Below are positions 17,276 through 26,767 of a stretch of DNA of 64,000 nt, in pieces. The stretch's first letter is position 1. The number at the start of each line of letters is the position of its first letter. The translations under genes were made by a program, and so were the position numbers. The notes beneath the pieces were generated by a model, which had not been told where the DNA came from, did not search any database, and saw nothing but the letters and a program-made list of their open reading frames with translations. Where the stretch lies: assembly GCA_023248215.1 (NCBI GenBank), contig JAHFEW010000010.1:1-64000 (forward strand). The letters are read 5' to 3'. This stretch comes from Nitrospira sp. (GTDB lineage Bacteria; Nitrospirota; Nitrospiria; Nitrospirales; Nitrospiraceae).

Positions 17276-19867
17276 ATGTCATTAACAACGACGCCTCACG
17301 ATCCATATCGACTCCCCCGCCATGTTATTCCCACCCACTACGACCTACGCATTGAGCCGGATCTCTCTTCCCATTCGTTCACAGGTCACGAGGTCGTGAC
17401 GCTGACGGTGGTCGAACCCACCGCCGACATCGTGCTGAATGCCACGGAGCTAGAGATCTCGTCTGCCATATTATCCGGTGAAGGGGGGTCGCCACGCACC
17501 GGGACTGTGCAAATGGACGAAGAACTTCAACGATGCCGTATCAGCTTTCCGACGGCGGTCTTGCCTGGTGAATGGAAGCTGGCCCTGGCGTTTCGCGGTA
17601 CGTTGAACGACAAGCTGCGCGGCTTCTATCGCAGCAGCTACAAGGATGAGCAGGGCATTGCACACAATCTGGCGGCAACACAGTTTGAAGCCACAGACGC
17701 GCGGCGGGCTTTCCCCTGCTGGGACGAGCCGCAGTTCAAAGCAGTCTTCGCCGTCACCCTCGCGATCGATCCTACCTTGACGGCCATCTCGAATACCCGG
17801 ATCGTGGACGATCGTCACGAAGGCAGCAAGCGGGTCCTCCGGTTCGCGGAGTCCATGAATATGTCCACCTATCTGGTGGCCTTCATCGTCGGGCGCCTTG
17901 AATCGACGGCGCCGATCATGGCAGGGCACACACCGGTGCGCCTCTGGTCGGTCCCCGGCAAGCAACATCTCGCGGCATTCGGTCATGACATCGCCGTGTA
18001 CTCCCTGAACTTCCTTGCCGACTATTACGGCATCCCCTATCCCGGCGACAAACTGGATCTGATCGCCATTCCCGATTTCGCTTCTGGAGCGATGGAAAAC
18101 CTCGGAGCGATTACTTTTCGTGAAACCGCCTTGCTCCTCGATCAACGAACCGCGACCCACGAGGAACAGGGACGCATCGCAGACGTGGTGGCCCATGAGA
18201 ATGCCCACATGTGGTTCGGCGACCTCGTGACGATGGCCTGGTGGAACGGGCTCTGGCTGAACGAAGCCTTCGCTACGTTTATGGAAATGCTGGTCGTCGA
18301 TGCCTGGAAACCGGAGTGGGAACGCTGGACCGCCTTTGGAGTGTCTCGCGCTGCCGCCTTGTCGGTGGATGGGCTCATCAGCACAAGGCCGATTGAATTC
18401 CCCGTGCGCGCGCCCAAGGAAGCCGAAGCGATGTTCGACGTGCTGACCTACGAGAAAGGCGCATCCGTCTTGCGCATGCTGGAACAGCATATCGGCCCGA
18501 CGGTCTTCCGAGACGGCGTCCGCCATTATCTGACCACCCATGCCTACGGTAACGCGGAAACGACAGATCTGTGGGTCTCCCTGGGTCATGCGTCGAAGCA
18601 GAATGTCCCGGCACTCATGGACGAATGGATCTTCTCGCCGGGATACCCCTTAGTCACACTGCAGGCCGATTCTCCCTCCACGCTGAAGCTGACCCAGCAT
18701 CGCTTCACCTACGCGGAGGGCTCGCCGACAACGTCGACCGGGGCAGGCTCGCAGCCATGGCACATTCCGATTCAATTGCGTATCACCACAGCTCAGGGCG
18801 CCGAAACTCGCCGGGTGCTGCTGAGTGACCGAGAGAACCGCATTCCCCTGCCGAAGGATTGGACATCCGTGCTGGCGAATGAAGGCGGGCACGGGTTCTA
18901 CCGCGTTCGGTATACGGCAGATTTACTCACCAGGCTACAACAAACCGGCCTGCGGAGCCTGGCCCCAGTCGAGCGATTCAATCTGCTCAACGACACGTGG
19001 GCTTCCACCATCGCCGGCATGGTGCCGCCCACTGACTACTTAGCCTTGACCGAACACTTCCGAGGCGAAAAAGATCCCCATGTTTGGGCGGTACTCCTTG
19101 GATCGTTTTCCACGATGAATCACCTACTCACAGAACAGGACCGCCCGCTGCTGGCTGCCTTCGTACGCGATCGCGTTGCGCCGGCATTCCGGGACCTCGG
19201 CTGGAACCCGCGCGCCGATGAGCGCGATCTCGTGAAAGAATTGCGCGGCGACGTCATTCGAGCTTTGGGGACCTTGGGGCGTGATCAGGAAATCCAATCC
19301 CAGGCCTCAGAAGCCTATACCGCCTTGCAGCAGCAGACCCGGCAGATCGACCCCAACGTGATTCCGGCACTTGTCTCCATCCTCGCGTTCACGGGCGATC
19401 AGACTCGCTACGAAGAATTTCTCAATCGCTTCCGCAAGGCGGCGACTCCGCAAGAAGAACGACGCTATCTTTTCTCCCTCGCAGCCTTTCGGGCACCCGA
19501 ACTCCTAGAGCGAACCTTAGCCAAGACCCTGACTGACGAGATCCGCACCCAGGACGCCCCCTTTCTCGTCAGCGCCCTGCTGCACAATGTCTATATCCGC
19601 GAAAAAGCCTGGGAATTTGTGAAGACCAATTGGGAGCACATGGACCGGCTGTTTCCCAAGAGCGGCCTGCGGCGCATGTGCGGTGGAATCGTTGGTCTTT
19701 CGACTCCTGAGCTGGAGCGGGACGTGAGGACCTTCTTCACATCTCGCAAAATCGATCTCGGCGGAAAGACCCTGGAGCAGTATCTGGAGCAGTTGCATAT
19801 CGCAGTCCTGTTTCGCGAGCGCGACCGCGGCGCGATTCGAGACGTGCTGGCCCGCGTGGCCACCTGA
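17276..19867 (+). CDS. M1 family zinc aminopeptidase (aminopeptidase N/puromycin-sensitive type)
   Basis: The protein removes N-terminal amino acids from peptides. Family M1 signatures are clear: the exopeptidase motif GAMENLG near residue 271, and the zinc-binding HENAH followed by WFGDLVTMAWWNGLWLNEAF near 307-333, which supplies the third zinc ligand Glu. A long ERAP1-like C-terminal domain follows. The 863-aa reading begins MSLTTTPHDPYRLPRHVIP, where similarity to the family starts. An in-frame ATG at 17090 overlaps rpiA by 4 bases and would add 62 residues with a weak hydrophobic segment, so the start is uncertain. No signal peptide is evident from the chosen start. Confidence 0.9.
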   Translation: MSLTTTPHDPYRLPRHVIPTHYDLRIEPDLSSHSFTGHEVVTLTVVEPTADIVLNATELEISSAILSGEGGSPRTGTVQMDEELQRCRISFPTAVLPGEWKLALAFRGTLNDKLRGFYRSSYKDEQGIAHNLAATQFEATDARRAFPCWDEPQFKAVFAVTLAIDPTLTAISNTRIVDDRHEGSKRVLRFAESMNMSTYLVAFIVGRLESTAPIMAGHTPVRLWSVPGKQHLAAFGHDIAVYSLNFLADYYGIPYPGDKLDLIAIPDFASGAMENLGAITFRETALLLDQRTATHEEQGRIADVVAHENAHMWFGDLVTMAWWNGLWLNEAFATFMEMLVVDAWKPEWERWTAFGVSRAAALSVDGLISTRPIEFPVRAPKEAEAMFDVLTYEKGASVLRMLEQHIGPTVFRDGVRHYLTTHAYGNAETTDLWVSLGHASKQNVPALMDEWIFSPGYPLVTLQADSPSTLKLTQHRFTYAEGSPTTSTGAGSQPWHIPIQLRITTAQGAETRRVLLSDRENRIPLPKDWTSVLANEGGHGFYRVRYTADLLTRLQQTGLRSLAPVERFNLLNDTWASTIAGMVPPTDYLALTEHFRGEKDPHVWAVLLGSFSTMNHLLTEQDRPLLAAFVRDRVAPAFRDLGWNPRADERDLVKELRGDVIRALGTLGRDQEIQSQASEAYTALQQQTRQIDPNVIPALVSILAFTGDQTRYEEFLNRFRKAATPQEERRYLFSLAAFRAPELLERTLAKTLTDEIRTQDAPFLVSALLHNVYIREKAWEFVKTNWEHMDRLFPKSGLRRMCGGIVGLSTPELERDVRTFFTSRKIDLGGKTLEQYLEQLHIAVLFRERDRGAIRDVLARVAT

Positions 19868-19872
19868 CTGAG

Positions 19873-19898
19873 GGCCGGGGTCCTCTATGCCGGCCTTT
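19873..19898 (+). terminator. Possible terminator after the aminopeptidase gene
   Basis: A 6-bp GC-only stem (GGCCGG at 19873-19878 with CCGGCC at 19890-19895) is followed by only three T residues. It lies just after the aminopeptidase stop and ahead of a convergent gene. The short T-run makes it a weak candidate. Confidence 0.35.
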
Positions 19899-20084
19899 CC
19901 AACATCTCCTTTTGGAAGAGGTCGATTCACAAGCGCAGCCCGCCAGGATGCTTGTCGAACCGGTGAATCTACGACCCGCTCTGCATGGGTTCCACCCCAA
20001 TCGCATGCTCGCTTTTCCGCAGAACTTGGTTCCGCTGCTAGTCCTGTGGGCCCGGCACAGCAGCTCGAAGGAATCGTGCAGACG

Positions 20085-22757
20085 TTATTCGTGCCGAAGG
20101 ACGGTCAACGGAGGCTGGCCGAGAATGCGGTAGGTGCTGAGGAATCCCACCAGGAGGGTCAACAGGACCGTGCATACTAATCCGAGGGCCAGCAACGAAG
20201 GCTCCAGCGACCAAGGCAGCTCTAGGATAAACTGCAGAATCGCCCAGGAGAAGGCACTGGCCAAAACGATGCCGATAGCTCCGGCCACGCAGCCCAGCAA
20301 GGCATATTCGGCTGCAAACGACCGGGCGATCAGCGCGCGGGTCGCACCCAGCGCCTTGAGAATCACAGCCTCGTACAGCCGGCGATAGCGTGTCGCTGCG
20401 AGGGCAGCCGCCATGACCAGCGCTCCGGCTAACAGGCAAAATAAGGCTACCGCACGAATGGCCAGCGACAGACGATCGAGAACCCGCGCAAAGCTACTTA
20501 ATACCTCGCCGATGTTGATGGCGGTCACGTTGGGGAATGCGGCAACCACGGCCGACTGAAGCGCCACCTCGTCCCGGGGAGAGACACGGACGGTCGCCAC
20601 ATAGGTCACCGGAGCGCCCTCCAGGGAGCCCGGGGAAAGGATCATGTAGAAATTGGTCGAGAAATTCCCCCACTCGACTTTTCTGATGCTGCTCACCTCA
20701 GCCTGAATGAGCGCTCCCTGGATATTGAGTTCCACAATTGTCCCGAGATCAATGCCCAGGCCTTTTGCGGCCTCCTCCTCGACGGACACCTGTGGTCGCG
20801 GAAACACTTGCCCCGGTTTCCACCAGGCCCCTTTCACAATCACATTATCCTTGGGAAGCTGATCGAGAAAGGTCAGGACATATTCACGGCTCACATACCA
20901 GTTCTTCCGTTTCTCTTCTCGTGTTTGATTGAGCTGATCTTCCTGCTCGGTCTCACGCTCGACCTTCACCGCCTGGCCATCGATCGCGTGTAATCGAGAT
21001 CGAACAAGAGGGGTCAGTTGTGTCGCCAGGTCGCCGGTGCGCTGGTGAACTAGCGCTAAAAATCCTTGCGCTTGATCAGGCTGAATATCGATAAAAAAGA
21101 AGGTGGGTGAATCGGTCGGCCGGTTTTCACTCACTTGGCGCACCAGCGCCTGCTCCAGCAGACCGATCGCGAGAATCACCATGACCCCAACACCGATCGA
21201 GACCATCACTCCAAGGGTCTGGCCCCCCGGGCGTTGAATATTCCCGAGTGCCTGGCGCAGAGAGAGGGCACGCGGCTGAGGCAGGGAGCGCAGGACGAAG
21301 AGAAGCGCCTTCGCCGCAAGGACCAACGCAACAACGGCAACCAGTAATCCGCCTATGAAGAGGCTGCCGATGGTCAGAGAACCAGCCTGCCAAATGGAGA
21401 GCCCTGCAAGTCCACACCCAATGGTTGCCGCCGTCGCACCACGAACCGGGTCCGTCGTGATCGGGCGAATCACGGATTGCCACAGCGAGGCATCGCCGTG
21501 CCGAGCAGACCGATTTCCCCCTTCAATCTCGCGCCTGAAGATGGCCGCCGGCTTGATCTCCCGAATTGTCAGCAACGGCCAAAGGCTGAATAGAAGGGTG
21601 GTCAGTACACCCAGGCCCAAGCCCTTCGCAAGTGGCGCCAGCGCTGCCGGCGAGAGCACAGAAGAAAATTCAACCTGCTGCAGGAGATCCGTAGCCAGAA
21701 GTTTTGGGACCGCCTGCGGCAATAGTTCTTGCAACCCAATGCCAATGCCGATTCCCAGTCCACTGCCCAAGACTCCCAACCCGACAGCCTGTCCCAAATA
21801 CGATTGAATGATCGTCCTCGTCTCCGCTCCCAATGTTTTCAGAATGGCAATCGACTGGAGCTTCTCCCGGATGAACGCCTGAATCGACAGGGCCACCCCA
21901 ATGCCTCCGACAAACAGCGCCGTCAACCCGACGAGGCCCAAGTACCGGGCGAGTTGATCGAGAAACTGCTTGAGCTGCGGCTGAGCGTCTCGGTAGGAAG
22001 ACACACGTGCGGACTCTCCGGCAAGACGCCCTCGAAGTTCATAGAGGAGCGGAGACAGGGCCACGGAACTCGGAAGCTTCAAGAGATGCCGTTCGCGCAG
22101 GCGGCTTCCTGGTTTTACGAGATGGGCGGCCGAGAGTCCTTCTTGGGAAATCAGCACCCGGGGTCCCAAGCTGAACATGTTAGCCATTCGGTCCGGTTCC
22201 GTGTGAATGACTCCCGTGATCCGGAATGACGTCTGCCCGATTGTAATCGCATCGCCCATGACCAACCCGAGTCGGATCAACAGAGCCTCCTGAACCACGG
22301 CTCCACGGCAAGGCTCTCCACAACTGTTTCCGGTAGGGTGCAGCAGCTCCATCAGAGGCCGATCAGGCTCGATCCTCACGATTCCATACAGAGGATACTG
22401 CGACTCGACCGCTTTCAGCTCGACAAGCTGTGTCACCTCTGCCGCGCCTTGGGCTCGGTCAACTCGCGCCACCATCGCAACCAATTCACTCACCCGCGTT
22501 GCAACCACCCCTCGCTCAGCGAGGCTCTGCAGCACGTTGAGACCCTGCGTCTCCATAGGCCGGGAGAGACGGATTTCCAGGTCTCCCCCAAGCAACCCTC
22601 GCGCCTCTTTCAAAACCGCCCGCTCGACGTTGGCAGAAAAGAGGGAGACCCCGACGACCGCCCCGACACCGAGCGCGATACAGGCAAGAAAATAGAGGAA
22701 GTGACGCCAGGCGGCCCATAATTCCCGCCAGACCATGGTGATCCAGAAGGGAATCAT
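20085..22757 (-). CDS. ABC transporter permease, FtsX/YbbP type
   Basis: This 890-aa membrane protein fits the large YbbP-like permease family of the MacB/FtsX/LolCE superfamily. It has an N-terminal membrane segment after WRELWAAWRHFLYFLACIAL and an extracytoplasmic MacB-PCD-like domain. A first FtsX domain lies at about 255-400, with further membrane helices at 440-540, a second periplasmic domain at about 560-730, and a C-terminal FtsX domain at about 755-880. The start overlaps the ATP-binding subunit gene by 4 bases. In E. coli the homologous ybbA-ybbP pair is divergent from tesA, and the same layout occurs here. The substrate is not known from sequence. Confidence 0.88.
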   Translation of the reverse strand: MIPFWITMVWRELWAAWRHFLYFLACIALGVGAVVGVSLFSANVERAVLKEARGLLGGDLEIRLSRPMETQGLNVLQSLAERGVVATRVSELVAMVARVDRAQGAAEVTQLVELKAVESQYPLYGIVRIEPDRPLMELLHPTGNSCGEPCRGAVVQEALLIRLGLVMGDAITIGQTSFRITGVIHTEPDRMANMFSLGPRVLISQEGLSAAHLVKPGSRLRERHLLKLPSSVALSPLLYELRGRLAGESARVSSYRDAQPQLKQFLDQLARYLGLVGLTALFVGGIGVALSIQAFIREKLQSIAILKTLGAETRTIIQSYLGQAVGLGVLGSGLGIGIGIGLQELLPQAVPKLLATDLLQQVEFSSVLSPAALAPLAKGLGLGVLTTLLFSLWPLLTIREIKPAAIFRREIEGGNRSARHGDASLWQSVIRPITTDPVRGATAATIGCGLAGLSIWQAGSLTIGSLFIGGLLVAVVALVLAAKALLFVLRSLPQPRALSLRQALGNIQRPGGQTLGVMVSIGVGVMVILAIGLLEQALVRQVSENRPTDSPTFFFIDIQPDQAQGFLALVHQRTGDLATQLTPLVRSRLHAIDGQAVKVERETEQEDQLNQTREEKRKNWYVSREYVLTFLDQLPKDNVIVKGAWWKPGQVFPRPQVSVEEEAAKGLGIDLGTIVELNIQGALIQAEVSSIRKVEWGNFSTNFYMILSPGSLEGAPVTYVATVRVSPRDEVALQSAVVAAFPNVTAINIGEVLSSFARVLDRLSLAIRAVALFCLLAGALVMAAALAATRYRRLYEAVILKALGATRALIARSFAAEYALLGCVAGAIGIVLASAFSWAILQFILELPWSLEPSLLALGLVCTVLLTLLVGFLSTYRILGQPPLTVLRHE

Positions 22758-23458
22758 GGCTGGTGGTATGACACCCGGTGTTGAAGGTGGGCAAGCTGGT
22801 CGGACTCGACCCGGCCGTCGCGGAGTGTGATCACGCGTTCCATGGAAGCGGCCAGGTTGTGATCGTGCGTGACCAACACCAGGGTCGTCCCCACGTCTCG
22901 ATGCAGCGCCATGATCAGCTCAATGACTTGCTGTCCCGTCGTCGAGTCCAAATTACCCGTCGGCTCATCGGCCAAGAGAATCGGCGGGCGACAAGCGAAG
23001 GCGCGGGCGACGGCCACCCGCTGTTGCTCCCCTCCAGAAAGTTGGACCGGATAGTGTGAGACCCGATGACCGAGCCCCACGGCATGTAGCAGTTCGGTTG
23101 CCCGTTGCCAGGCGTGAGAGTCCCCTGCAAGCTCGAGCGGAACTGACACATTCTCCAAGGCGGTCAATGTGGGAATGAGGTGAAATGACTGAAAAATATA
23201 TCCGACATTGGCCAGGCGCAGTCGCGCCATCGCCTGCTCCCGCAACCCTGTAATCTCGACGCCGTTGAGCCAAATGGTTCCGGAGGTGGGGCGATCGAGT
23301 CCCGCGATCAGTCCGAGCAGCGTCGATTTTCCGCTCCCGGAAGGTCCCACAATCGCGACCATTTGCTTTTCCGGAATGTCCAGCGTGACGTCATGAAGAA
23401 TCATGACCGTCTGGCCAGCGGCTTCCAGTTGCATCGTGACATGTTGAACGGCAATCAT
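22754..23458 (-). CDS. ABC transporter ATP-binding protein, LolD/YbbA type
   Basis: The 234-aa ATPase carries all ABC motifs: Walker A VGPSGSGKSTLLGLIAG near 38-54, the Q-loop in GYIFQSFHLIP, signature LSGGEQQRVAVARAF near 144, Walker B ILLADEPTGNLDS near 164, and the switch His in VTHDHNLA. The class matches LolD/MacB/FtsE-like mechanotransmission systems, which move lipids or lipoproteins or signal across the envelope rather than import solutes. It is the first gene of the pair and overlaps the permease gene by 4 bases. Confidence 0.92.
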   Translation of the reverse strand: MIAVQHVTMQLEAAGQTVMILHDVTLDIPEKQMVAIVGPSGSGKSTLLGLIAGLDRPTSGTIWLNGVEITGLREQAMARLRLANVGYIFQSFHLIPTLTALENVSVPLELAGDSHAWQRATELLHAVGLGHRVSHYPVQLSGGEQQRVAVARAFACRPPILLADEPTGNLDSTTGQQVIELIMALHRDVGTTLVLVTHDHNLAASMERVITLRDGRVESDQLAHLQHRVSYHQP

Positions 23459-23482
23459 TTCGAGACGGATCCGATGATGGCG

Positions 23483-23510
23483 CTGACGCGATCAGTTTTC
23501 ATATTATACT
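23483..23510 (+). promoter_or_regulatory. Putative promoter of the TesA-like gene
   Basis: A -35-like CTGACG (23483-23488) and -10 TATACT (23505-23510) are separated by 16 bases. The predicted transcript start near 23517 favours translation from the ATG at 23571 over the GTG at 23511. Confidence 0.5.
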
Positions 23511-23570
23511 GTGCAGATGATGACCTGCTCGGAGCTTTTCCATCTCGCTGCCCGTCGAAGGAAATTCAGC

Positions 23571-24335
23571 ATGACTGCGCTCGTGCTGATCGGGCTACTC
23601 GGTTGCGATCAATCGACACCGTCTACTTCCAGCTCTGCGACCCACAGTCTTTCCACACTTGAACGCTCGTCTGAACAAGGCCCCCTCCATGAATCACCCA
23701 CCACCACGCCCCTTCCCTCACAGGATGATCGGCCTCGAATTGTCGCCTTAGGCGATAGCCTGACCGCCGGCCTCGGAGTCTCACCTGAACAATCCTACCC
23801 CGCTCAACTCCAGAAGCAACTCGATGCGTTAGGGTATCACTACCAGGTGGTCAATGCCGGGGTGAGCGGGGACACTACGGCAGGGGGAGTCCGCCGCGTC
23901 AGCTGGGTACTCGCTGGCAAACCTCGCGTGGTGATCCTTGAGTTAGGTGGGAATGATGGATTGCGCGGCTTGAGCCTTCCAGAAACACGTTCCCACCTTG
24001 ATGCGATCATCAGACGGTTCAAGGAAGCACACGTGCCAGTGCTCTTAGTCGGGATGAAGCTCCCGCCAAACTATGGCGAGGAATATACGGCCCACTTCGA
24101 AGCGATGTATCGGGAACTGGCCGCGACCCATGCGCTTCCACTTATTCCGTTTCTTCTTGAAGGAGTAGCAGGAGATAAGGCGCTCAACCAATCCGATGGC
24201 ATTCATCCGACAGGGGAAGGGTATCGCATTGTGGTTGACAACGTGCTCGAGAGGCTACTTCCCCTTCTTAATGAAAAGAAATTCAGCTCTTCAGAAACGA
24301 AGAAGAAGGCGCGAAACATCACACCTGCCCCCTAA
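23571..24335 (+). CDS. TesA-like SGNH-family esterase/lysophospholipase lipoprotein
   Basis: SGNH hydrolases of the TesA group cleave thioesters and lysophospholipids in the periplasm. The catalytic blocks are present: block I GDSLTAGLG with Ser, block II Gly in VSGDTTAGG, block III GGND, and block V DGIHP with Asp and His. The chosen ATG has AAGGAAA upstream and gives a short signal with lipobox LLGC at about residues 9-12. The enzyme is therefore probably membrane-anchored, unlike soluble periplasmic E. coli TesA. A Ser/Thr/Pro-rich linker of about 45 residues follows. It is divergent from the YbbA/YbbP-type genes, the classic tesA neighbourhood. Confidence 0.88.
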   Translation: MTALVLIGLLGCDQSTPSTSSSATHSLSTLERSSEQGPLHESPTTTPLPSQDDRPRIVALGDSLTAGLGVSPEQSYPAQLQKQLDALGYHYQVVNAGVSGDTTAGGVRRVSWVLAGKPRVVILELGGNDGLRGLSLPETRSHLDAIIRRFKEAHVPVLLVGMKLPPNYGEEYTAHFEAMYRELAATHALPLIPFLLEGVAGDKALNQSDGIHPTGEGYRIVVDNVLERLLPLLNEKKFSSSETKKKARNITPAP

Positions 24336-24377
24336 GGGCAAAGTTACACTTCACGCCACGAGTTCGGAATGGCTTGA

Positions 24378-24554
24378 TTAACTCTTCTTGAAGAAGGTGT
24401 CGTAGACCCCAAACGCCAGGACAACAGCGATCAAGGTATAATACAGGCCCGTGATCCCGCTATAATCCGGCGGACCTTCACTCACATTGGCAAATGCAGT
24501 GGTCGTCTGAAATGCAGCAAGCCCACTCACGAGTCCTGCGATCAACTTGTTCAT
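24378..24554 (-). CDS. Small membrane protein, unknown function
   Basis: The 58-aa product starts at MNKLIAGLVSG behind a GGGGAGA ribosome-binding site. It has an N-terminal hydrophobic segment that could be a signal peptide (cleavage after AFA), a short polar middle (NVSEGPPDYSG), a second hydrophobic segment (LYYTLIAVVLAFGVYDTFF) and a lysine end. A seven-residue in-frame extension is possible. It is convergent with the TesA-like gene. I recognise no family. Confidence 0.6.
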   Translation of the reverse strand: MNKLIAGLVSGLAAFQTTTAFANVSEGPPDYSGITGLYYTLIAVVLAFGVYDTFFKKS

Positions 24555-24699
24555 GATTTCTCCCCCCGTATTCAAGGAATCTCAAAAAGAGGGTCGCATT
24601 GTACTGAAGGAACGATGGGTGACGCAAGGGGGCTCATCAGGAAGGGGCCTGAGAGATCGGGGGGTTGGATTGGCGGCGGGTTCTCGCCGTCGTAGCCCT

Positions 24700-25569
24700 T
24701 CAGGCCTTGCCCAGGGACTTCAACATTGAAGCCACCTCCCGACAAGTATCGGCTAAGCCCTCCAATCGGCGTCCCTTTTCGGTCAAAATACTTGCGATCG
24801 CTTTCACCTCAACGTCGAACTGCTCAACCTGGCGAGAAAGATCGGTAGTCTTGTTTGCCGCCGCCTTATGATGATCAACTTCCCGCTGGAGATCTTTGCA
24901 AATCATCTGTAGAGATTTCGATTCTTTCACCGACGAGTCGAGGTCTTGGGTCAAACGGGCCAGCATCGCATCTCGATTTCGAATGTCTATATCAAGTCCG
25001 ACCTGCGCCACCTCGCTCTCCCGCCTCCGTTCATCCATCTGCCGAATCACTTGGGTCCATGTAGACACCACGCCTGCCCCCATGGTGGGTTGGTCTGGAA
25101 CGGGATGGTCGGTCTGAATCGCGTGAACCACTCGCTGCATCCACTCCGTAAACTGCGTCAGCTCGCTCAACTTCACATCACCGGAAGGAACTACGGCGGC
25201 GGGCATCGGTTTTTCTGCTTCGAGGCGGGGAGCAGCAACTTTCGCCTTGGGGACGATTCGCGGCTTTGACCAACGCTGATACTCGAGAAGCGCGGCCACG
25301 CCATGCCGGCAGATCGGTTGTTCGGATAACGTACAGGAACACTTGGCCTCTAGATAACCCTGGCTAAGCCGTATAGTTTGTTCATACAACCCCGAGTTGC
25401 CCATGACCGACGCGGTCAACTCCGTATCCGACGCATCCATCATCTGTACACGGCGTTCCGCCTGATACTGCTTCCCGAGTTGAAAGGCGTTAGGCTCCAC
25501 AACCGAGCTTATCATCGCCGCCTCCAACAAACTGAGGCGATCGGCCGAACACGCGATTCTCCCCTTCAT
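24700..25569 (-). CDS. SWIM zinc-finger and coiled-coil protein
   Basis: The 289-aa product starts at MKGRIACSADRL. A SWIM-type zinc finger (CSCTLSEQPICRHG, pattern CxCx8CxH) lies at about residues 76-89. Similar SWIM proteins have a repeat-like expression-site element before the finger (SGLYEQTIRLSQGYLEAKC). A Pro/Ala linker and a long predicted coiled coil (about 180-280) follow. SWIM domains bind DNA or proteins, and this one lacks the SNF2 helicase often fused to them. It has no operon partner. The role is unknown; a DNA-binding scaffold is one possibility. Confidence 0.7.
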   Translation of the reverse strand: MKGRIACSADRLSLLEAAMISSVVEPNAFQLGKQYQAERRVQMMDASDTELTASVMGNSGLYEQTIRLSQGYLEAKCSCTLSEQPICRHGVAALLEYQRWSKPRIVPKAKVAAPRLEAEKPMPAAVVPSGDVKLSELTQFTEWMQRVVHAIQTDHPVPDQPTMGAGVVSTWTQVIRQMDERRRESEVAQVGLDIDIRNRDAMLARLTQDLDSSVKESKSLQMICKDLQREVDHHKAAANKTTDLSRQVEQFDVEVKAIASILTEKGRRLEGLADTCREVASMLKSLGKA

Positions 25570-25783
25570 AGTGCCACCTGTGGAATGATGAGTACTGCTA
25601 AGTCGTTGCTGCAATCTGACTAGTGATCGCCTTAGTGCTATGGAATCACCACCCCTGACGTCCACTTGTCCAACGAGGCTGAGTGTATGCCCGCCTCCCC
25701 AAGACATCTATCCCGCAGGCGAGGGGATTCTGATGGCGTGCATCAGGATTTCAATGATCTTCCATGCCAGCTGTCGAGTACCC

Positions 25784-26767
25784 TTATCGGCACCGTCGAG
25801 GGGGGCCTTGAGAGCCCTGAGGTGTTAACCATACATAGTCGGCAATTCCTTCTTTCATGGCTTGCCATAGCTCCGCGGCTCGTCCCGCCTCGAACGTGGC
25901 CATGTAGACCGTCACCTGTTTAAGCCCCTCCGGAACCCGCCGAGCAACACGATTCGGCACCGGCAATCGATATTGCACATGGCCGCCCCCCGTATAGCTG
26001 AGCACAGGTCCTTGCGCAGGACCCGCTTCAGTGCGTATCCGCTTAAGCGCGGCAACCAGCGTCTTTGCCATCCCCTCATCCCTCACCATGGACGCGTCGT
26101 ACATCGTCTGATAGTCCTCAGGAGACCCGCCTCCATGGCAATCCTGGAGTTGAGACAAGATCCGCGATCGATAAGCGGGGTCACCGACGATCGTCTCACC
26201 CTCCATGCCCCACTGTCGCCACTCGGTCTGCTCCTTGGCTTGAACAAGCCCCTGCTTGACAACCTGCCGAATCAATGTTTTGGGTGGATTCATCGCCAGC
26301 AGCGGAAGATGGTGGTCTTTGGCAAACTGCACCAACGGTTCGTAATCTTCGAAGGCTCCGCCCCAATTTTGTTTCCACAACGCCCGTTCAAGAAACTCCG
26401 AGCGAACACTCTCCTTCGAAGCAAGGTAGTGATCCAGGGCTGGCTGACCATCCCATCCGAACATTTCCATCGCGAGCACTGGTCGGCGCCCCTGACCCAT
26501 AAGCGACCGAAGCACCGTCAACGCTGCGTCAATATGGAAACGATTATGATGTTCCTCTCCCAGATAAATCGTATCGTACGTGGCCAGCCCCTCCAGCCAC
26601 CTGTTCATCGGGACGGACAAACCGGTCCTGGCGTCAAGCACCTGCCCCGCCGCCCATCCGTCCCACTCTTGATGCGTGACAACCGATGAGTGGTCTTTGC
26701 CCTGACAGCCGAACATGACAAGCGCCAGACCGATGGTGAAGAGCAATCGGATCGCAATGCCCCGAAC
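25784..26767 (-). CDS. ChaN-family (DUF399) lipoprotein
   Basis: ChaN-like proteins are outer-membrane lipoproteins linked to heme or iron handling. The 327-aa product starts MVRGIAIRLLF and has a lipobox (VMFGC) at about residue 21. It then shows the family pattern: IYLGEEHHNRFHI, RRPVLAMEMFGWDGQPALD, a WGGAFEDYEPLVQFAKDHHL segment, and GPVLSYTGGGHVQY near the end with the conserved GGGH. An in-frame ATG 33 bases upstream is an alternative start. It is divergent from the methyltransferase-like gene. Confidence 0.85.
   Translation of the reverse strand, partial: VRGIAIRLLFTIGLALVMFGCQGKDHSSVVTHQEWDGWAAGQVLDARTGLSVPMNRWLEGLATYDTIYLGEEHHNRFHIDAALTVLRSLMGQGRRPVLAMEMFGWDGQPALDHYLASKESVRSEFLERALWKQNWGGAFEDYEPLVQFAKDHHLPLLAMNPPKTLIRQVVKQGLVQAKEQTEWRQWGMEGETIVGDPAYRSRILSQLQDCHGGGSPEDYQTMYDASMVRDEGMAKTLVAALKRIRTEAGPAQGPVLSYTGGGHVQYRLPVPNRVARRVPEGLKQVTVYMATFEAGRAAELWQAMKEGIADYVWLTPQGSQGPPRRCR

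Noticed and set aside
17471-18589. A 372-codon minus-strand frame
   Set aside because: It lies wholly opposite the M1 aminopeptidase, whose motifs are unambiguous; its composition (many His, Arg, Gly) fits a shadow frame.
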